Shown: one piece after another, positions 33,263 through 43,032 of the stretch
Layout of the letters: the number at the start of each line of letters is the position of its first letter
Position numbering within the stretch: position 1 is the first letter of the stretch
Source of the DNA: JAHEKD01 sp965204695
Lineage (GTDB): Bacteria > Pseudomonadota > Gammaproteobacteria > Arenicellales > JAHEKD01
DNA length: 64,000 nucleotides
Reading direction: 5' to 3'
Assembly (NCBI GenBank): GCA_965204695.1
Contig: OZ242007.1
Coordinates: 3,658,001-3,722,000 of the forward strand
Translations under genes and position numbers: made by a program
The notes under the pieces: model-generated
Told to the model about the DNA's origin: nothing
Database searches by the model: none
Seen by the model: only the letters and a program-made list of their open reading frames with translations

Positions 33263-36200
33263 CTAGTTGAACAAATCAAACAATTTTTCACCGACTTTTT
33301 CGATGGCTTTTTGTTGCAATTTTTCTTGTAACGAGCCTTCGCCTTCCAGTTTTTCGCCCAGTTCATCTTCGATTTTTTCTTCTAATTTTTCTTGAGCTTT
33401 ACGTTTGGCCTCAGCCACAACTAGACCTGAGATATCCAAATTATATTGCGGACTATTTAGATTGCCCGTGATCCTAAGAGGGATGGTTCTGCCTTCGAGT
33501 TCTTTCATCGATTTGCCACCTTGACCTTCCAGTGACTTGACCACTTTAACATTTAGCAGGTAATCAATAGTGTTGCTGACTAACGAAACATTGCCGCCAC
33601 CGCTGATTCTGAATAACGGTGCTTGAATATCCAAATCTTTGCCTGTAATAACACCATTATTAATACTCCAGCTACCGGTCATTGACGAGAATTCTGTTTG
33701 ATCAGCCGGGTTGTATTTTTCATTAACAGTTTTATCTTTTAGAGCAGAATAAGCTTGATAACCTTTAAATAAAACATCTTGCAAGTTAACGCCCTTGATA
33801 GCGCCATTATTAACACTCAAATTGGCGTTACCTTTGACACTCGAAATCATTTCCTTATCCGTTGCACCAGCAGTATTCATTTTTAAGGCGAAATTGCCAT
33901 TGCCGGCCAGCTTGTCGGTAATGCCAAGTGAAGACAGGGCACGTTCTAAAGCTACTTGTGATAGTTGATAGTCAAAATTGAGTTTTGGTTTTGAACTTGA
34001 TGAGTCAACAGCCAGATTGCCATCCATGCGGCCATTAAAAAAGCCGGACTCCAGTGGCGAGACTGAAAGGCGCCCATCTTTGGCGGTAACACCGATATTA
34101 AAATTATCGAATTGAGCACCGCCAATTAGTAATTGATCAAAGTGCACTTTACCGTTGGCAGTCGTGTTCTGGAATAATTCAACAGGAATCGCAACAGGTG
34201 CGCCGACAGACTTGGTTGAATTAGTAGTGTCTTCTTCCGAAGCGGCTGGAATGTAACGATCTGCGTTTAATTGACCGACATTAATATCGAAGTTATAAAC
34301 AGGATTCAAGCCGATATTGGCATCGACAAAACCGTTGATCTGAGTCGAATCAATACTGGCTTTCAAGTTTTCTAATTTTAATTTGGTTTCACTAAATGTC
34401 ACCGGTGACTGAATATTGACCTGTGTTAAAGCGCTTTTATCATCTAAATCCGTCAGAATATTGAAGCGGTTTAGAATACCGCGCAAATTGAAATTATTGG
34501 CCAGTAAATTACCTGAATAAGTGTTTGAGCCATCTGTGGGCTTTAGATTCAACTCAGCACGACCGTCCTGTCCTTCAAAAATAATGTTGGTTGATCCCAG
34601 AGTTTGATTGGAAAGATTAACGTCAAGAGTAGGTATGCTCAGACGTCCAACGGGTTGTTTGCCGCTTAAATCCAGGGCTAGTTCATTGATCTTCAGGCGC
34701 TGATTATTCAAATCAGCACTTAAATTAGGCAATAAAATAGTCGCATTAATATCATTAACAGCGGCTTTGCCGCTAACATCGTTAACGACTACAGTTGAAT
34801 TGTTTGCATTGAAATCAACTTGAGGCAGCCTTAATTCAGCGTTAGCAGCAGCGTTAGAAAATGTTGCTGTAATATTGGCAAGATTAATATTCTCGGCACT
34901 AAACGGAATTGATGCGCTGGGAATACTGACACCGGCATTGATAGTTTGGCCTTTTGCCTTAAGATTTAAATTACCCAGTGTTGCGCTATTTTTCTCTGTA
35001 TTGATCTGAGCGTTGGTTGTTAAATCGACATTAATCGTTTCAGGCACAGTGCTGCCACCGATGGAACTATTGAACGAAATTGCTGAGGCCTCCCCATTTG
35101 GTGAGATGCCAAGTTTTAAGTTTTCTAATGACAATCCATTGGCGTCAGAATAAATACGCTGGGCATTAATTTGAGCATTAACATTAAATTGACTCAAGGC
35201 CACAGGTGCTCCAGCTGCAGCCGCCGCCGATTCACTACCTTGTTGAGCACCGGATTCACTTGCATTAGGCAGATAATCGTCTAAAGCTAGATCACCTAGA
35301 TTAAGTTTTATATCGTAGGCAGGGTTGGCGAAATCTTTGATTGAAGCGTTGCCATTTAAGCTGGTCTGATCAAGCTTGCCAGAAAATTCATTGACAATAA
35401 CGCTGTTATCCTCGTATTGACCATCCAGGCTAAGGTCGAAACTGCTTAATGCGGTGTCGCTGCCAGTTTCAACTGCAATGTCTAAAGCCGCTAGGATTTG
35501 TTTGAGGTTTAAACTTTCGGTGTTTAAACCAAAACTAACTTGCATGGGATCGAGTCCGCCGCCGACGTCGGTGGTAATTGTGGCATCAGCAATTGAAGTT
35601 TGAATGCCTTTGGCACTGAATTCAGAGGTTTGTTTATCGAAAGCGGCCTGGGGAATGGATACGGTACCATTCAAGTTTCCGTATGCGAAGCTGCCACTTA
35701 GATCGTTTATAGCTAATTCGTCCTGAGTTAGATCGATATTAGTTTCGGGTAAGGCTAATTGCGCACTTAAATCGGGGTTACTGACCTTAATATCAGCACT
35801 ATCCAGGGTTGCAATCTGTTTGTTTGCATCAAAACTTACATTTGGAACACTGACATCGGCATTTAAATCGGCTGCAGAATAAGTCACGGAAGTGCCTGTA
35901 ATGTTAGCTAACAGTTGATTCAAATCAAAGTTAAGCTCAGGGATTTTTATATCGGCCTTGCTTTGTTCGTCAACAGGTGCAGCCAAAGATAAGTCATTGG
36001 CAGCTAACTTATTGTTTTCTATATCAAATTCTATGGTTGGAGCGGTAATTTGGTAACTTGCTGGGCCCATGCTGATATCACTGGTTAAATCTGCTAGGCT
36101 GAGTTTAGTCAGTGCTGTATCAATATTGGTGCTCATAGAGAGTTTTGCCTGCACTGGATCGGTGAGCATTGAGCCTGTAGTTTTGGTCGTTAGCTCAACT

Positions 36201-36784
36201 GGAAAAGCCGTGCCTGGAATAATTGATCCTGTAGTCAGGTTTAATTCTTCGGCGTTCACCAATGTGTCAGAACTAAAATCTGCATAACTCAATTTGGCGT
36301 TGGTAATTTCAAAGCCTTGAATGGCGATAGCTGCTAATACAGCCGAAGAATCACTATCTGAGGCTGCCGGTTCAATGGACTGTTCGCTAACCGGGAATTC
36401 CCAGTTAGCATCACCGTTTGATTTTTTAGTCAGGTTAATAACCGGAGAGTCAATTTTGATGGTGCCGGCTTCGACTTTTTTAGTCAATAAAGGTAATACT
36501 CGAATGCCAATTTCAGCATTTTTGACTTCCAGCATATTTTGATGTGGAAATCCTTCTGGATTAGCCAACGTCAATTCGCCCGTTTTGACGCGTAAAGTGG
36601 GAAAGGTCTTGAGTTCCAGATTACCTTTTAAGTTTAATTCACGGCCCAGATTTTCTTCGGCAAGCTGCTCGATTTTGTCTTTATAATCATTTACATCGAC
36701 AAAAACCGGCAAAAATAGTGCAACGGCAATAAGCAGTAAAAATAAAATACCAATTGCTATTAATAACTTTTTAACAAAACTCAT
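33263..36784 (-). CDS. Very large AsmA family protein
   Basis: 1173 residues, nearly twice E. coli AsmA (617). One N-terminal membrane helix (about 5-28, MSFVKKLLIAIGILFLLLIA) then the chorein-like AsmA start VDVNDYKDKIEQLAEENLGR, KTFPTLRVKTGELTLANPEG, and at the far end the AsmA_2 signature GVNLQDVLFKG ... and GRTIPLRITGNLNSPQYNLD. The middle (about 150-800) is a series of similar beta-strand repeats, e.g. NLNANN-like and FDLNQLLANI/ADVSVPN blocks, in keeping with the long bridge-like beta-groove of AsmA/TamB/YhdP proteins that carry phospholipids to the outer membrane. The middle repeats suggest internal duplication. No lipoprotein signal. Confidence 0.9.
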   Translation of the reverse strand: MSFVKKLLIAIGILFLLLIAVALFLPVFVDVNDYKDKIEQLAEENLGRELNLKGNLELKTFPTLRVKTGELTLANPEGFPHQNMLEVKNAEIGIRVLPLLTKKVEAGTIKIDSPVINLTKKSNGDANWEFPVSEQSIEPAASDSDSSAVLAAIAIQGFEITNAKLSYADFSSDTLVNAEELNLTTGSIIPGTAFPVELTTKTTGSMLTDPVQAKLSMSTNIDTALTKLSLADLTSDISMGPASYQITAPTIEFDIENNKLAANDLSLAAPVDEQSKADIKIPELNFDLNQLLANITGTSVTYSAADLNADVSVPNVSFDANKQIATLDSADIKVSNPDLSAQLALPETNIDLTQDELAINDLSGSFAYGNLNGTVSIPQAAFDKQTSEFSAKGIQTSIADATITTDVGGGLDPMQVSFGLNTESLNLKQILAALDIAVETGSDTALSSFDLSLDGQYEDNSVIVNEFSGKLDQTSLNGNASIKDFANPAYDIKLNLGDLALDDYLPNASESGAQQGSESAAAAAGAPVALSQFNVNAQINAQRIYSDANGLSLENLKLGISPNGEASAISFNSSIGGSTVPETINVDLTTNAQINTEKNSATLGNLNLKAKGQTINAGVSIPSASIPFSAENINLANITATFSNAAANAELRLPQVDFNANNSTVVVNDVSGKAAVNDINATILLPNLSADLNNQRLKINELALDLSGKQPVGRLSIPTLDVNLSNQTLGSTNIIFEGQDGRAELNLKPTDGSNTYSGNLLANNFNLRGILNRFNILTDLDDKSALTQVNIQSPVTFSETKLKLENLKASIDSTQINGFVDANIGLNPVYNFDINVGQLNADRYIPAASEEDTTNSTKSVGAPVAIPVELFQNTTANGKVHFDQLLIGGAQFDNFNIGVTAKDGRLSVSPLESGFFNGRMDGNLAVDSSSSKPKLNFDYQLSQVALERALSSLGITDKLAGNGNFALKMNTAGATDKEMISSVKGNANLSVNNGAIKGVNLQDVLFKGYQAYSALKDKTVNEKYNPADQTEFSSMTGSWSINNGVITGKDLDIQAPLFRISGGGNVSLVSNTIDYLLNVKVVKSLEGQGGKSMKELEGRTIPLRITGNLNSPQYNLDISGLVVAEAKRKAQEKLEEKIEDELGEKLEGEGSLQEKLQQKAIEKVGEKLFDLFN

Positions 36785-36876
36785 TGTTCTAATCCCAGAT
36801 AAACAAAGGGTTATAGTGCTGTGAACGCTTAATAATAGTGGTAAAACCTTAAATGTGGATTAACGCTGTCAGTGGG

Positions 36877-37650
36877 TTAAGTTCTTATTCCATATCCATT
36901 TTTAAGTAAATGATTTGCCCAGCCACCTAAAATCACTATAAACAACACAATAATACCAAAAGATAAGCCCAGGCTGATGTCAGAAATACCCAAAAAGCCA
37001 TAGCGAAAGGCATTAATCATGTAAAGAATGGGATTGATCAAAGAAATTTTTTGCCAGAACTCCGGTAAAAGATTAATAGAATAAAAAATACCACCCAGAT
37101 AAGTTAGAGGTGTTAATACAAAAGTGGGCACGATACTAATATCATCAAAACTTTTGGCATACAGGCCGTTTAATAGCCCGCCAAGTGCAAAAAGAATAGA
37201 GGTGAGAACAGCAACACTGAATATAACAAAAAAATTATGAACAGATATTTTGGTAAAAAATAGAGCAACAACCGTTACTAATAATCCAACTAATAAACCG
37301 CGTGTTACACCGCCGGTAACGTACCCTAGCAAGATAGTTCGGTGTGAAGTGGGCGATACCATTATTTCTTCAATAAAATTTTGGAATTTAGCGCCAAAAA
37401 ATGAGGAAGAGACATTTGCATAAGAGTTGGTGATAATCGCCATTAAAATCAAACCCGGGACGATGAATTCAATATAGTCGAAACCATTCATCTTACCGAT
37501 GCGCTGACCAATCAAATTGCCAAAAATCACAAAGTAAAGCGAAGTAGTAATAATCGGAGGGAAAAAAGTTTGTTGCCAGATGCGTAAATAGCGGCTGATT
37601 TCCTTTCTCACCAAAGTCGTGAGGGTGATGAGTGTCAGTTTACTGTCCAT
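36877..37650 (-). CDS. yadH: ABC-2 type permease (YadH-like)
   Basis: 257 residues from the ATG at 37650, which lies inside the end of the ATPase gene (11-bp overlap); a longer frame to 37695 is rejected. Six membrane segments with the ABC-2 permease signature around GYVTGGVTRGLLVGLLVTVV and FDDISIVPTFVLTPLTYLGG, then RYGFLGISD. It pairs with the ATPase encoded immediately upstream to form a YadGH-type exporter of unknown substrate in the inner membrane. Confidence 0.9.
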   Translation of the reverse strand: MDSKLTLITLTTLVRKEISRYLRIWQQTFFPPIITTSLYFVIFGNLIGQRIGKMNGFDYIEFIVPGLILMAIITNSYANVSSSFFGAKFQNFIEEIMVSPTSHRTILLGYVTGGVTRGLLVGLLVTVVALFFTKISVHNFFVIFSVAVLTSILFALGGLLNGLYAKSFDDISIVPTFVLTPLTYLGGIFYSINLLPEFWQKISLINPILYMINAFRYGFLGISDISLGLSFGIIVLFIVILGGWANHLLKNGYGIRT

Positions 37651-38575
37651 TATTATTCGAATTATTGGTGACAAGGTTAAGGAATAATTCTTCAAGCCGA
37701 TTGCTCTTATTACGCAAACTACTGACTTCGATATTATGGCTTGTCAGTTCGGTGAACATCTGATTCATGTAATCATCACGTTGCATGGTGATTTCTAGTG
37801 TCGATTCATCCCTTAACTTGGCTGACAGCTTATTGAACTTGGGTAGCTCGGTAATCGGCCTTGCCAGATCAAGCACAAAGGTTTCGGTGCTGAGTTTGCT
37901 TAGTAATTTTTTCATACTAGTGTTTTCGATGATTTCACCGTCATCAATGATTGCAATATTACGGCACAAGTTTTCTGCTTCCTCCAAATAATGAGTAGTG
38001 AGAATAATCGTTGTGCCCTCAGCATTAATTTGCTCGAGAAATTCCCACATGCTACGACGAATTTCAATGTCCACTCCGGCTGTAGGTTCATCCAGAATCA
38101 ATAACCGAGGTTGATGAACCAAGGCTCTGGCAATCATCAATCGGCGTTTCATTCCACCGGATAACCCTCGACTTTGCTCATTACGTTTATCCCACAGGCT
38201 GAGTTTATTAAGTACAAATTCTGCATGCTCAATGGCCTGGGTTTTATGCATCCCATAATAACCCGCTTGATTGGTAACGATTTGTAGCGGCGTTTCAAAA
38301 ACACTGAAATTAAATTCCTGTGGCACGATGCCCAGATGTGACTTAGCTAAACTGAAGTTTTGGTCGATATCTGTACCATAAATTTCTACCAGACCGGATG
38401 ATTTATTAGTTAATGAACAGATAATGCGTATGGTGGTGGATTTGCCGGCACCATTTGGCCCTAGCAGAGCAAAAAAGTCGCCATGCTCCACATCTAAGTC
38501 AATACCTTTGAGAGCTTCGAATCCATTATCATAAGTTTTGTTTAAATCACGGATTTTAAGGGCGAGATTAGCCAT
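37640..38575 (-). CDS. yadG: ABC transporter ATPase (YadG-like)
   Basis: 311 residues. Walker A GPNGAGKSTT (about 38-47), Q-loop region VPQEFNF, signature LSGGMKRRL, Walker B LLILDEPTAGVD and the switch His in TTHYLEEAE. The C-terminal part after residue 215 is the regulatory domain typical of the CcmA/YadG class of exporter ATPases. It energises the permease encoded next. The SLC13 gene lies 6 bp upstream (38582 on the same strand, ending before this start), so the three may be one transcript. Confidence 0.93.
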   Translation of the reverse strand: MANLALKIRDLNKTYDNGFEALKGIDLDVEHGDFFALLGPNGAGKSTTIRIICSLTNKSSGLVEIYGTDIDQNFSLAKSHLGIVPQEFNFSVFETPLQIVTNQAGYYGMHKTQAIEHAEFVLNKLSLWDKRNEQSRGLSGGMKRRLMIARALVHQPRLLILDEPTAGVDIEIRRSMWEFLEQINAEGTTIILTTHYLEEAENLCRNIAIIDDGEIIENTSMKKLLSKLSTETFVLDLARPITELPKFNKLSAKLRDESTLEITMQRDDYMNQMFTELTSHNIEVSSLRNKSNRLEELFLNLVTNNSNNNGQ

Positions 38576-38581
38576 TAATAA

Positions 38582-40360
38582 TTAAATTGGCCAGAAGGTG
38601 AGTAGCAAAGGGATAGAAATTAATGCGATTAATATATCCAGCGGTAAACCTACTCGCCAATAATCGGTAAATTCATAACCGCCTGGTCCCATAACTAAAG
38701 TATTAGATTGATGCCCGATAGGCGTTAAAAACGCGCTTGAAGCACCGATGGCAACCGCCATCAAAAATGGGTCGAGATTAACCCCAAGGGTATTAGCTAT
38801 TCCAACTGCTATCGGGGCCATGACTAACGCTGTTGCTGCATTATTAATAATATCGGTCAGTAACATGGTGATAATCAACATCAGTGCCATAATCGCCCAA
38901 ATCGGCAAGCCATCTGTAATAGTGACTATACTATTAGCGATTAAAGCGGTGGCACCTGTGGATTCAAGCGCGCGTCCAATAGGAATCATCGCTGCGATTA
39001 ATACGATTACCGGCCAATCGATTTCACTATAAAGTTGCCTTGGCTTGAGAATGCCGGTAGCAATAAAACCTGCAATCGCCAGTACAAAGCTGATCACTAA
39101 GGGCAATATTCCAGCAACACCCAGACCAATTGCAGCAGCAAATATGCCAACAGCCAGGCCGATTTTGCGTTCACGGCCCAGTTTGATATTGCGTTTTGCA
39201 ATCGCCAGTAAACCCAGGTTGTTGAACGCAGTCTCCATAACTTCTTCTGAGCCCTGCAGCAACAGAATATCACCGCTTTGTAAAACCTGTCGACGTAATC
39301 GCTTGTTAATGACCGTATGGCCACTGCGAGAGAGGGCCACCATCGCGATAGCATGACCTGTGCGACGACGGAAATAGGCAATGGTTCGACCTTCAAGTTG
39401 AGAACCCGGCATAATTATTGCCTCAGCCATACTCAGATCATTGGTTAAATGCTGAAATGCCTGGTCAGCTGTAGTAACCAGCTCTAGTCCATTCTCATCG
39501 ATAACCTTAGTGATTTCATTAGGGTCAGCCTTGATAATCAGTACGTCATTGTCTTCGATTACGTGCCGTTGTGGTACCGGGCCTGCGCGGCCGTTGCCAC
39601 GAGCTAAACCAATAACTTCAATGTTTTCGGTATTAAAAACCACAGCTTCTTCTAGTGATTGGCCAATCAGATCGCAGTCTTTGGGAATTCGAACTTCAGT
39701 TAAATACTCGTTTACATCCATCAACTGTTGAGTAACATTTTTTTGAGTGCGTTCACGAGGAATCAATTTCCAACCTAAGAACGAAATAAAAACCACACCA
39801 AGTAAGGCAATCGGTACCCCAACGAAGGAAAAATCGAACATGTTATAGCCAGCCAAGCCGATTTCTGCTTTATAGCTGGCAATAATGATATTCGGCGGGG
39901 TGCCAATTAACGTTGTCATGCCGCCCAAAATACTGCCAAAGGCAAGAGGCATTAATAAAAACGCAGGTGAGCGTTTGTGTTCATGGGCTGTGGCGATGGC
40001 GACGGGTAGCATTAATGCTAGTGCACCGACGTTATTCATGAATGCCGAGGCAATAGTTACCAGCGCTGTCAGAGCCCCGACATGGACATATATATTCTTA
40101 GTATGAGGAGCTAGTTTAACTGCGATTAAATCAACCACGCCCGAATTTTGTAAAGCGTGGCTAATAATAAGTACACAAGCTACTGTAATGACTGCAGGAT
40201 GTCCAAAACCACTGAATGCATTAGCTGGATCAACCAGTTTAGCCAAAACACAAGCCATTAAAGCAGCCATGGCGACGATATCATAGCGAAAACGTCCCCA
40301 GGCAAACATGATCAGGGTGGTGATCAAAATTAAAAATATAATCGTCTGTTCAGTATTCAT
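38582..40360 (-). CDS. SLC13/ArsB-NhaD type carrier with two RCK-C (TrkA-C) domains
   Basis: 592 residues with two membrane halves separated by a soluble insert. N-terminal half: GFGHPAVITVACVLIISHAL, AFMNNVGALALMLPVAIATA, GMTTLIGTPPNIIIASY. The insert (about 205-385) has two TrkA-C-like repeats around RIPKDCDLIGQSLEEAVVF and GSQLEGRTIAYFRRRTGHAI. C-terminal half: TGILKPRQLYSEIDWPVIV, DIINNAATALVMAPIAVGIA and FLTPIGHQSNTLVMGPGGYE. The two SNN/TP-N helical hairpin motifs (MNNVG/GTPPN and INNAA/TPIGH) define the sodium-dependent anion carriers. The substrate (sulfate, dicarboxylate or other) cannot be told. Confidence 0.9.
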   Translation of the reverse strand: MNTEQTIIFLILITTLIMFAWGRFRYDIVAMAALMACVLAKLVDPANAFSGFGHPAVITVACVLIISHALQNSGVVDLIAVKLAPHTKNIYVHVGALTALVTIASAFMNNVGALALMLPVAIATAHEHKRSPAFLLMPLAFGSILGGMTTLIGTPPNIIIASYKAEIGLAGYNMFDFSFVGVPIALLGVVFISFLGWKLIPRERTQKNVTQQLMDVNEYLTEVRIPKDCDLIGQSLEEAVVFNTENIEVIGLARGNGRAGPVPQRHVIEDNDVLIIKADPNEITKVIDENGLELVTTADQAFQHLTNDLSMAEAIIMPGSQLEGRTIAYFRRRTGHAIAMVALSRSGHTVINKRLRRQVLQSGDILLLQGSEEVMETAFNNLGLLAIAKRNIKLGRERKIGLAVGIFAAAIGLGVAGILPLVISFVLAIAGFIATGILKPRQLYSEIDWPVIVLIAAMIPIGRALESTGATALIANSIVTITDGLPIWAIMALMLIITMLLTDIINNAATALVMAPIAVGIANTLGVNLDPFLMAVAIGASSAFLTPIGHQSNTLVMGPGGYEFTDYWRVGLPLDILIALISIPLLLTFWPI

Positions 40361-40643
40361 CTAAAAAGTAACAGGATGCAATGTACGGAGATGGGTTAAT
40401 TAGAGGAAACGTCTTTGGTGCCAACAATTTTTGGTGATTTTTAAGTGATACAGCATTACATCAATGTTAGTGTATGTTAACCACGATTATAAAACATGCT
40501 ACCCAAACTTGGTCACGGTCAAATCCATATTTTTTACTTGATTAGTTACGAAAATCTGACACACCGCAGTAATTTTGGGGCTGAATTCAAATGATTAGCA
40601 ACGGGGCTTTGCGAAATTTATAAAAATACAAAAAAATTTGACA
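40361..40643. other. Divergent upstream region of the carrier and nrdJ genes, no gene
   Basis: AT-rich gap holding no open reading frame of note. It ends at a TTGACA (40638-40643) that may be a -35 element directly against the first NrdR box. Confidence 0.5.
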
Positions 40644-40690
40644 ACACAATATATTGTGGGCAAAATTAGAGATTGCGCTATATATAGTGC
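40644..40690 (+). promoter_or_regulatory. Tandem NrdR boxes upstream of nrdJ
   Basis: ACACAATATATTGTGG at 40644-40659 and GCGCTATATATAGTGC at 40675-40690. Both are near-perfect palindromes that fit the NrdR box (ACACWATATATWGTGT type). Their centres are 31 bp apart, i.e. three helical turns, the known spacing of paired NrdR sites in ribonucleotide reductase promoters. NrdR represses when dATP is high. They overlap the presumed promoter. Confidence 0.88.
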
Positions 40691-40789
40691 TAAATATCAT
40701 AAAATAGTTATTTTTTAACGATTTGTAAGCAATACTTGAATAAAAATCTAGCTTGGCACAGAGGAAAAACTCACCAGGCCATGAACAAC

Positions 40790-40870
40790 TAGATATTGCG
40801 TGGGTGTGGTGCTTGGCAGCACGTAGGGAAGCCGAAAATAAGCGGTTTGCGTGGGCAAAAGCACTGTTTT
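40790..40870 (+). ncRNA. Structured 5' leader of nrdJ, possible nrdJ RNA motif
   Basis: About 200 nt of leader separate the NrdR boxes from nrdJ. Within it are two hairpins: GTGCT/AGCAC with TGGC loop (40809-40822) and AAGCCG/CGGTTT with an 8-nt loop (40829-40848, one G-U pair), bracketed by a direct repeat TTGCGTGGG (about 40797 and 40848). The order and context resemble a structured RNA, and an nrdJ RNA motif has been described upstream of nrdJ genes. I could not confirm the family from sequence alone. A cobalamin riboswitch was considered but its B12-box core is not evident. Confidence 0.4.
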
Positions 40871-40897
40871 AATAATGTATTTTAAAGAGAGCAATGA

Positions 40898-43021
40898 ATG
40901 AAATCAGTTAAGGCGGTAGAAGTTAATCATGAAGTGCCGGTCATTGAGCTACAGCCAGCGTCAGTTGATATTTGGGATAAAAAATATCGACTTAAAAGTA
41001 AAGACGGTCAGGTTATCGATGAAAATGTCGCAGATACCTTTGTGCGCGTTGCTCGTGCATTAGCGGATGTAGAAACCACCGATGAGAAAAAGCAACAGTG
41101 GTTTGAAAAATTTAACTGGGCGATGGAAAACGGAGCGATTCCAGCAGGGCGTATCATGTCTAATGCCGGTGCGCAGGAACATAAACCTGCAACAAGTACC
41201 ATCAACTGTACCGTATCCGGCACTGTGGCTGATTCAATGGATGGTATTTTGAGTTCAGTTCATGAAGCGGGACTAACCTTAAAAGCAGGTTGTGGTATTG
41301 GCTATGAATTTTCCACTCTAAGACCAAAAGGTGCGTTTGTCAGTGGTGCGGGTGCGCACACATCAGGACCGTTGTCGTTTATGGATATTTTTGATGCCAT
41401 GTGTTTCACCGTTTCATCGGCAGGTGGCCGCCGTGGTGCACAAATGGGGACATTCGATATTTCTCACCCGGATATTGAAGATTTCATCCGAGCCAAGCGT
41501 GAAGACGGACGTTTGCGCCAGTTTAATTTGTCCTGTCTGATTACGGATGAATTTATTCAGGCAGTCAAAGATGAAGCTGATTGGGATTTGGTTTTTCCAG
41601 CCAGCCAGCATGAATTTGATAGCGGTAAGCATCGTATCGTTTGGCGCTATTGGCCGGGCAACGGTGATCATGTCAGCAATGATCTTGGCGAAGTGGCCTG
41701 CCGGGTTTATAAAACGATCCCCGCCCAAAAGCTCTGGAATCTGATCATGTCTTCAACTTATGACTATGCAGAGCCAGGTTTTATTCTGATTGATCGTATT
41801 AACGAAATGAATAATAACTGGTTTACCGAAGATATTCGTGCCACTAATCCTTGTGGCGAACAACCTTTGCCGCCTTACGGCAGTTGTTTGCTCGGCTCAA
41901 TTAACTTAACCCGATTTGTGGCTAATCCATTTACTGATGATGCTTATTTTGATTGGGATAAATACCGTAAAGTGGTTCGTTATTTCACTCGCATGCTAGA
42001 TAACGTTGTTGAAATTAATGGTTTGCCTTTAGAAGGTCAGCGTAATGAAATTAACTATAAGCGTCGTCACGGTATGGGTTTTCTTGGTTTGGGTTCGACG
42101 CTGGTTCAATTAAAAATGAAATACGGTAGTGCTAAATCCTTGGAATTCACTGAGCGAGTAGCCAAGGAAATGGCCGTTGAAGGTTGGAAAGTAGCTATTG
42201 AACTGGCTGATGAAAAAGCGCCGGCGCCAATCATGTTGGACGAATTTGAAGTCACCACAGAAATGCTAACCAAACGCCCGGAGATGAAAGCTGATGGTTA
42301 TGAGGTTGGTGACAAGGTGCAGGGTAAAGTCTTATTAGCCAAGTACTCACGTTATATGCAGCAGTTGCCGGAAGAGATTACAGACCAAGTAGCTGAGAAA
42401 GGAGCACGTTTTACCCATCATACTTCAATCGCACCAACCGGAACGATTAGCTTGTCATTGGCTAACAATGCCAGCAACGGAATTGAGCCTTCATTTGCTC
42501 ATCAATACAGCCGTAATGTGATTCGTGAAGGTAAGAAGAGCAAGGAAAAAGTCGATGTATATTCGTATGAGTTATTGGCTTATCGGAAATTGGTTAACGC
42601 TGAGGCGACTACTTCTGGAGAAGGTGATAATGCTTTGCCGGATTATTTTGTTAGCGCTGAAACCATCACACCTAAAGAACATGTTGATGTGCAAGCGGCT
42701 GCGCAAAAATGGGTAGATTCATCAATTTCCAAAACCGCTAATGTACCGACCGAATATCCGTTTGAAGATTTTAAAGATATTTATCTTTATGCCCATGAGA
42801 AAGATCTAAAGGGTTGTACGACGTTTCGTTTTAATCCTGAAGCTTTCCAGGGTGTTTTAGTTAAAGAAGACGATTTAAAGAACACGACTTATCGTTTTGA
42901 GCTCGAAGGCGGTGAAGTGATTGAAGTCCCCGGAGATGAAGAAATCGAATACGATGGTGAAATTCATACCGCAGCGAACTTATTTGATGCCTTGAAAGAA
43001 GGCTATTACGGAAAATTTTAA
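40898..43021 (+). CDS. nrdJ: Adenosylcobalamin-dependent (class II) ribonucleotide reductase, catalytic part
   Basis: 707 residues. Ten-stranded barrel motifs: NCTVSGTVADSMDGI with a redox Cys, AGCGIGYEFSTLRPKGA, the radical-site loop NPCGEQPLPPYGSCLLGSIN and SIAPTGTISL, and C-terminal GCTTFRFNPEAF. This is the large subunit, NrdJa, of the split enzyme; the C-terminal Cys domain is on the next gene, as in Pseudomonas. It reduces ribonucleotides to deoxyribonucleotides without oxygen or a metal radical subunit, using B12. Transcription is presumably controlled by the two NrdR boxes; GAGAG precedes the ATG. Confidence 0.95.
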   Translation: MKSVKAVEVNHEVPVIELQPASVDIWDKKYRLKSKDGQVIDENVADTFVRVARALADVETTDEKKQQWFEKFNWAMENGAIPAGRIMSNAGAQEHKPATSTINCTVSGTVADSMDGILSSVHEAGLTLKAGCGIGYEFSTLRPKGAFVSGAGAHTSGPLSFMDIFDAMCFTVSSAGGRRGAQMGTFDISHPDIEDFIRAKREDGRLRQFNLSCLITDEFIQAVKDEADWDLVFPASQHEFDSGKHRIVWRYWPGNGDHVSNDLGEVACRVYKTIPAQKLWNLIMSSTYDYAEPGFILIDRINEMNNNWFTEDIRATNPCGEQPLPPYGSCLLGSINLTRFVANPFTDDAYFDWDKYRKVVRYFTRMLDNVVEINGLPLEGQRNEINYKRRHGMGFLGLGSTLVQLKMKYGSAKSLEFTERVAKEMAVEGWKVAIELADEKAPAPIMLDEFEVTTEMLTKRPEMKADGYEVGDKVQGKVLLAKYSRYMQQLPEEITDQVAEKGARFTHHTSIAPTGTISLSLANNASNGIEPSFAHQYSRNVIREGKKSKEKVDVYSYELLAYRKLVNAEATTSGEGDNALPDYFVSAETITPKEHVDVQAAAQKWVDSSISKTANVPTEYPFEDFKDIYLYAHEKDLKGCTTFRFNPEAFQGVLVKEDDLKNTTYRFELEGGEVIEVPGDEEIEYDGEIHTAANLFDALKEGYYGKF

Positions 43022-43032
43022 GGATTATCAAG

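Noticed and set aside
40790..40870. Classical cobalamin riboswitch before nrdJ
   Set aside because: No clear B12-box core (GCCACTG) or its usual pairing partners; kept only as an unassigned structured leader.
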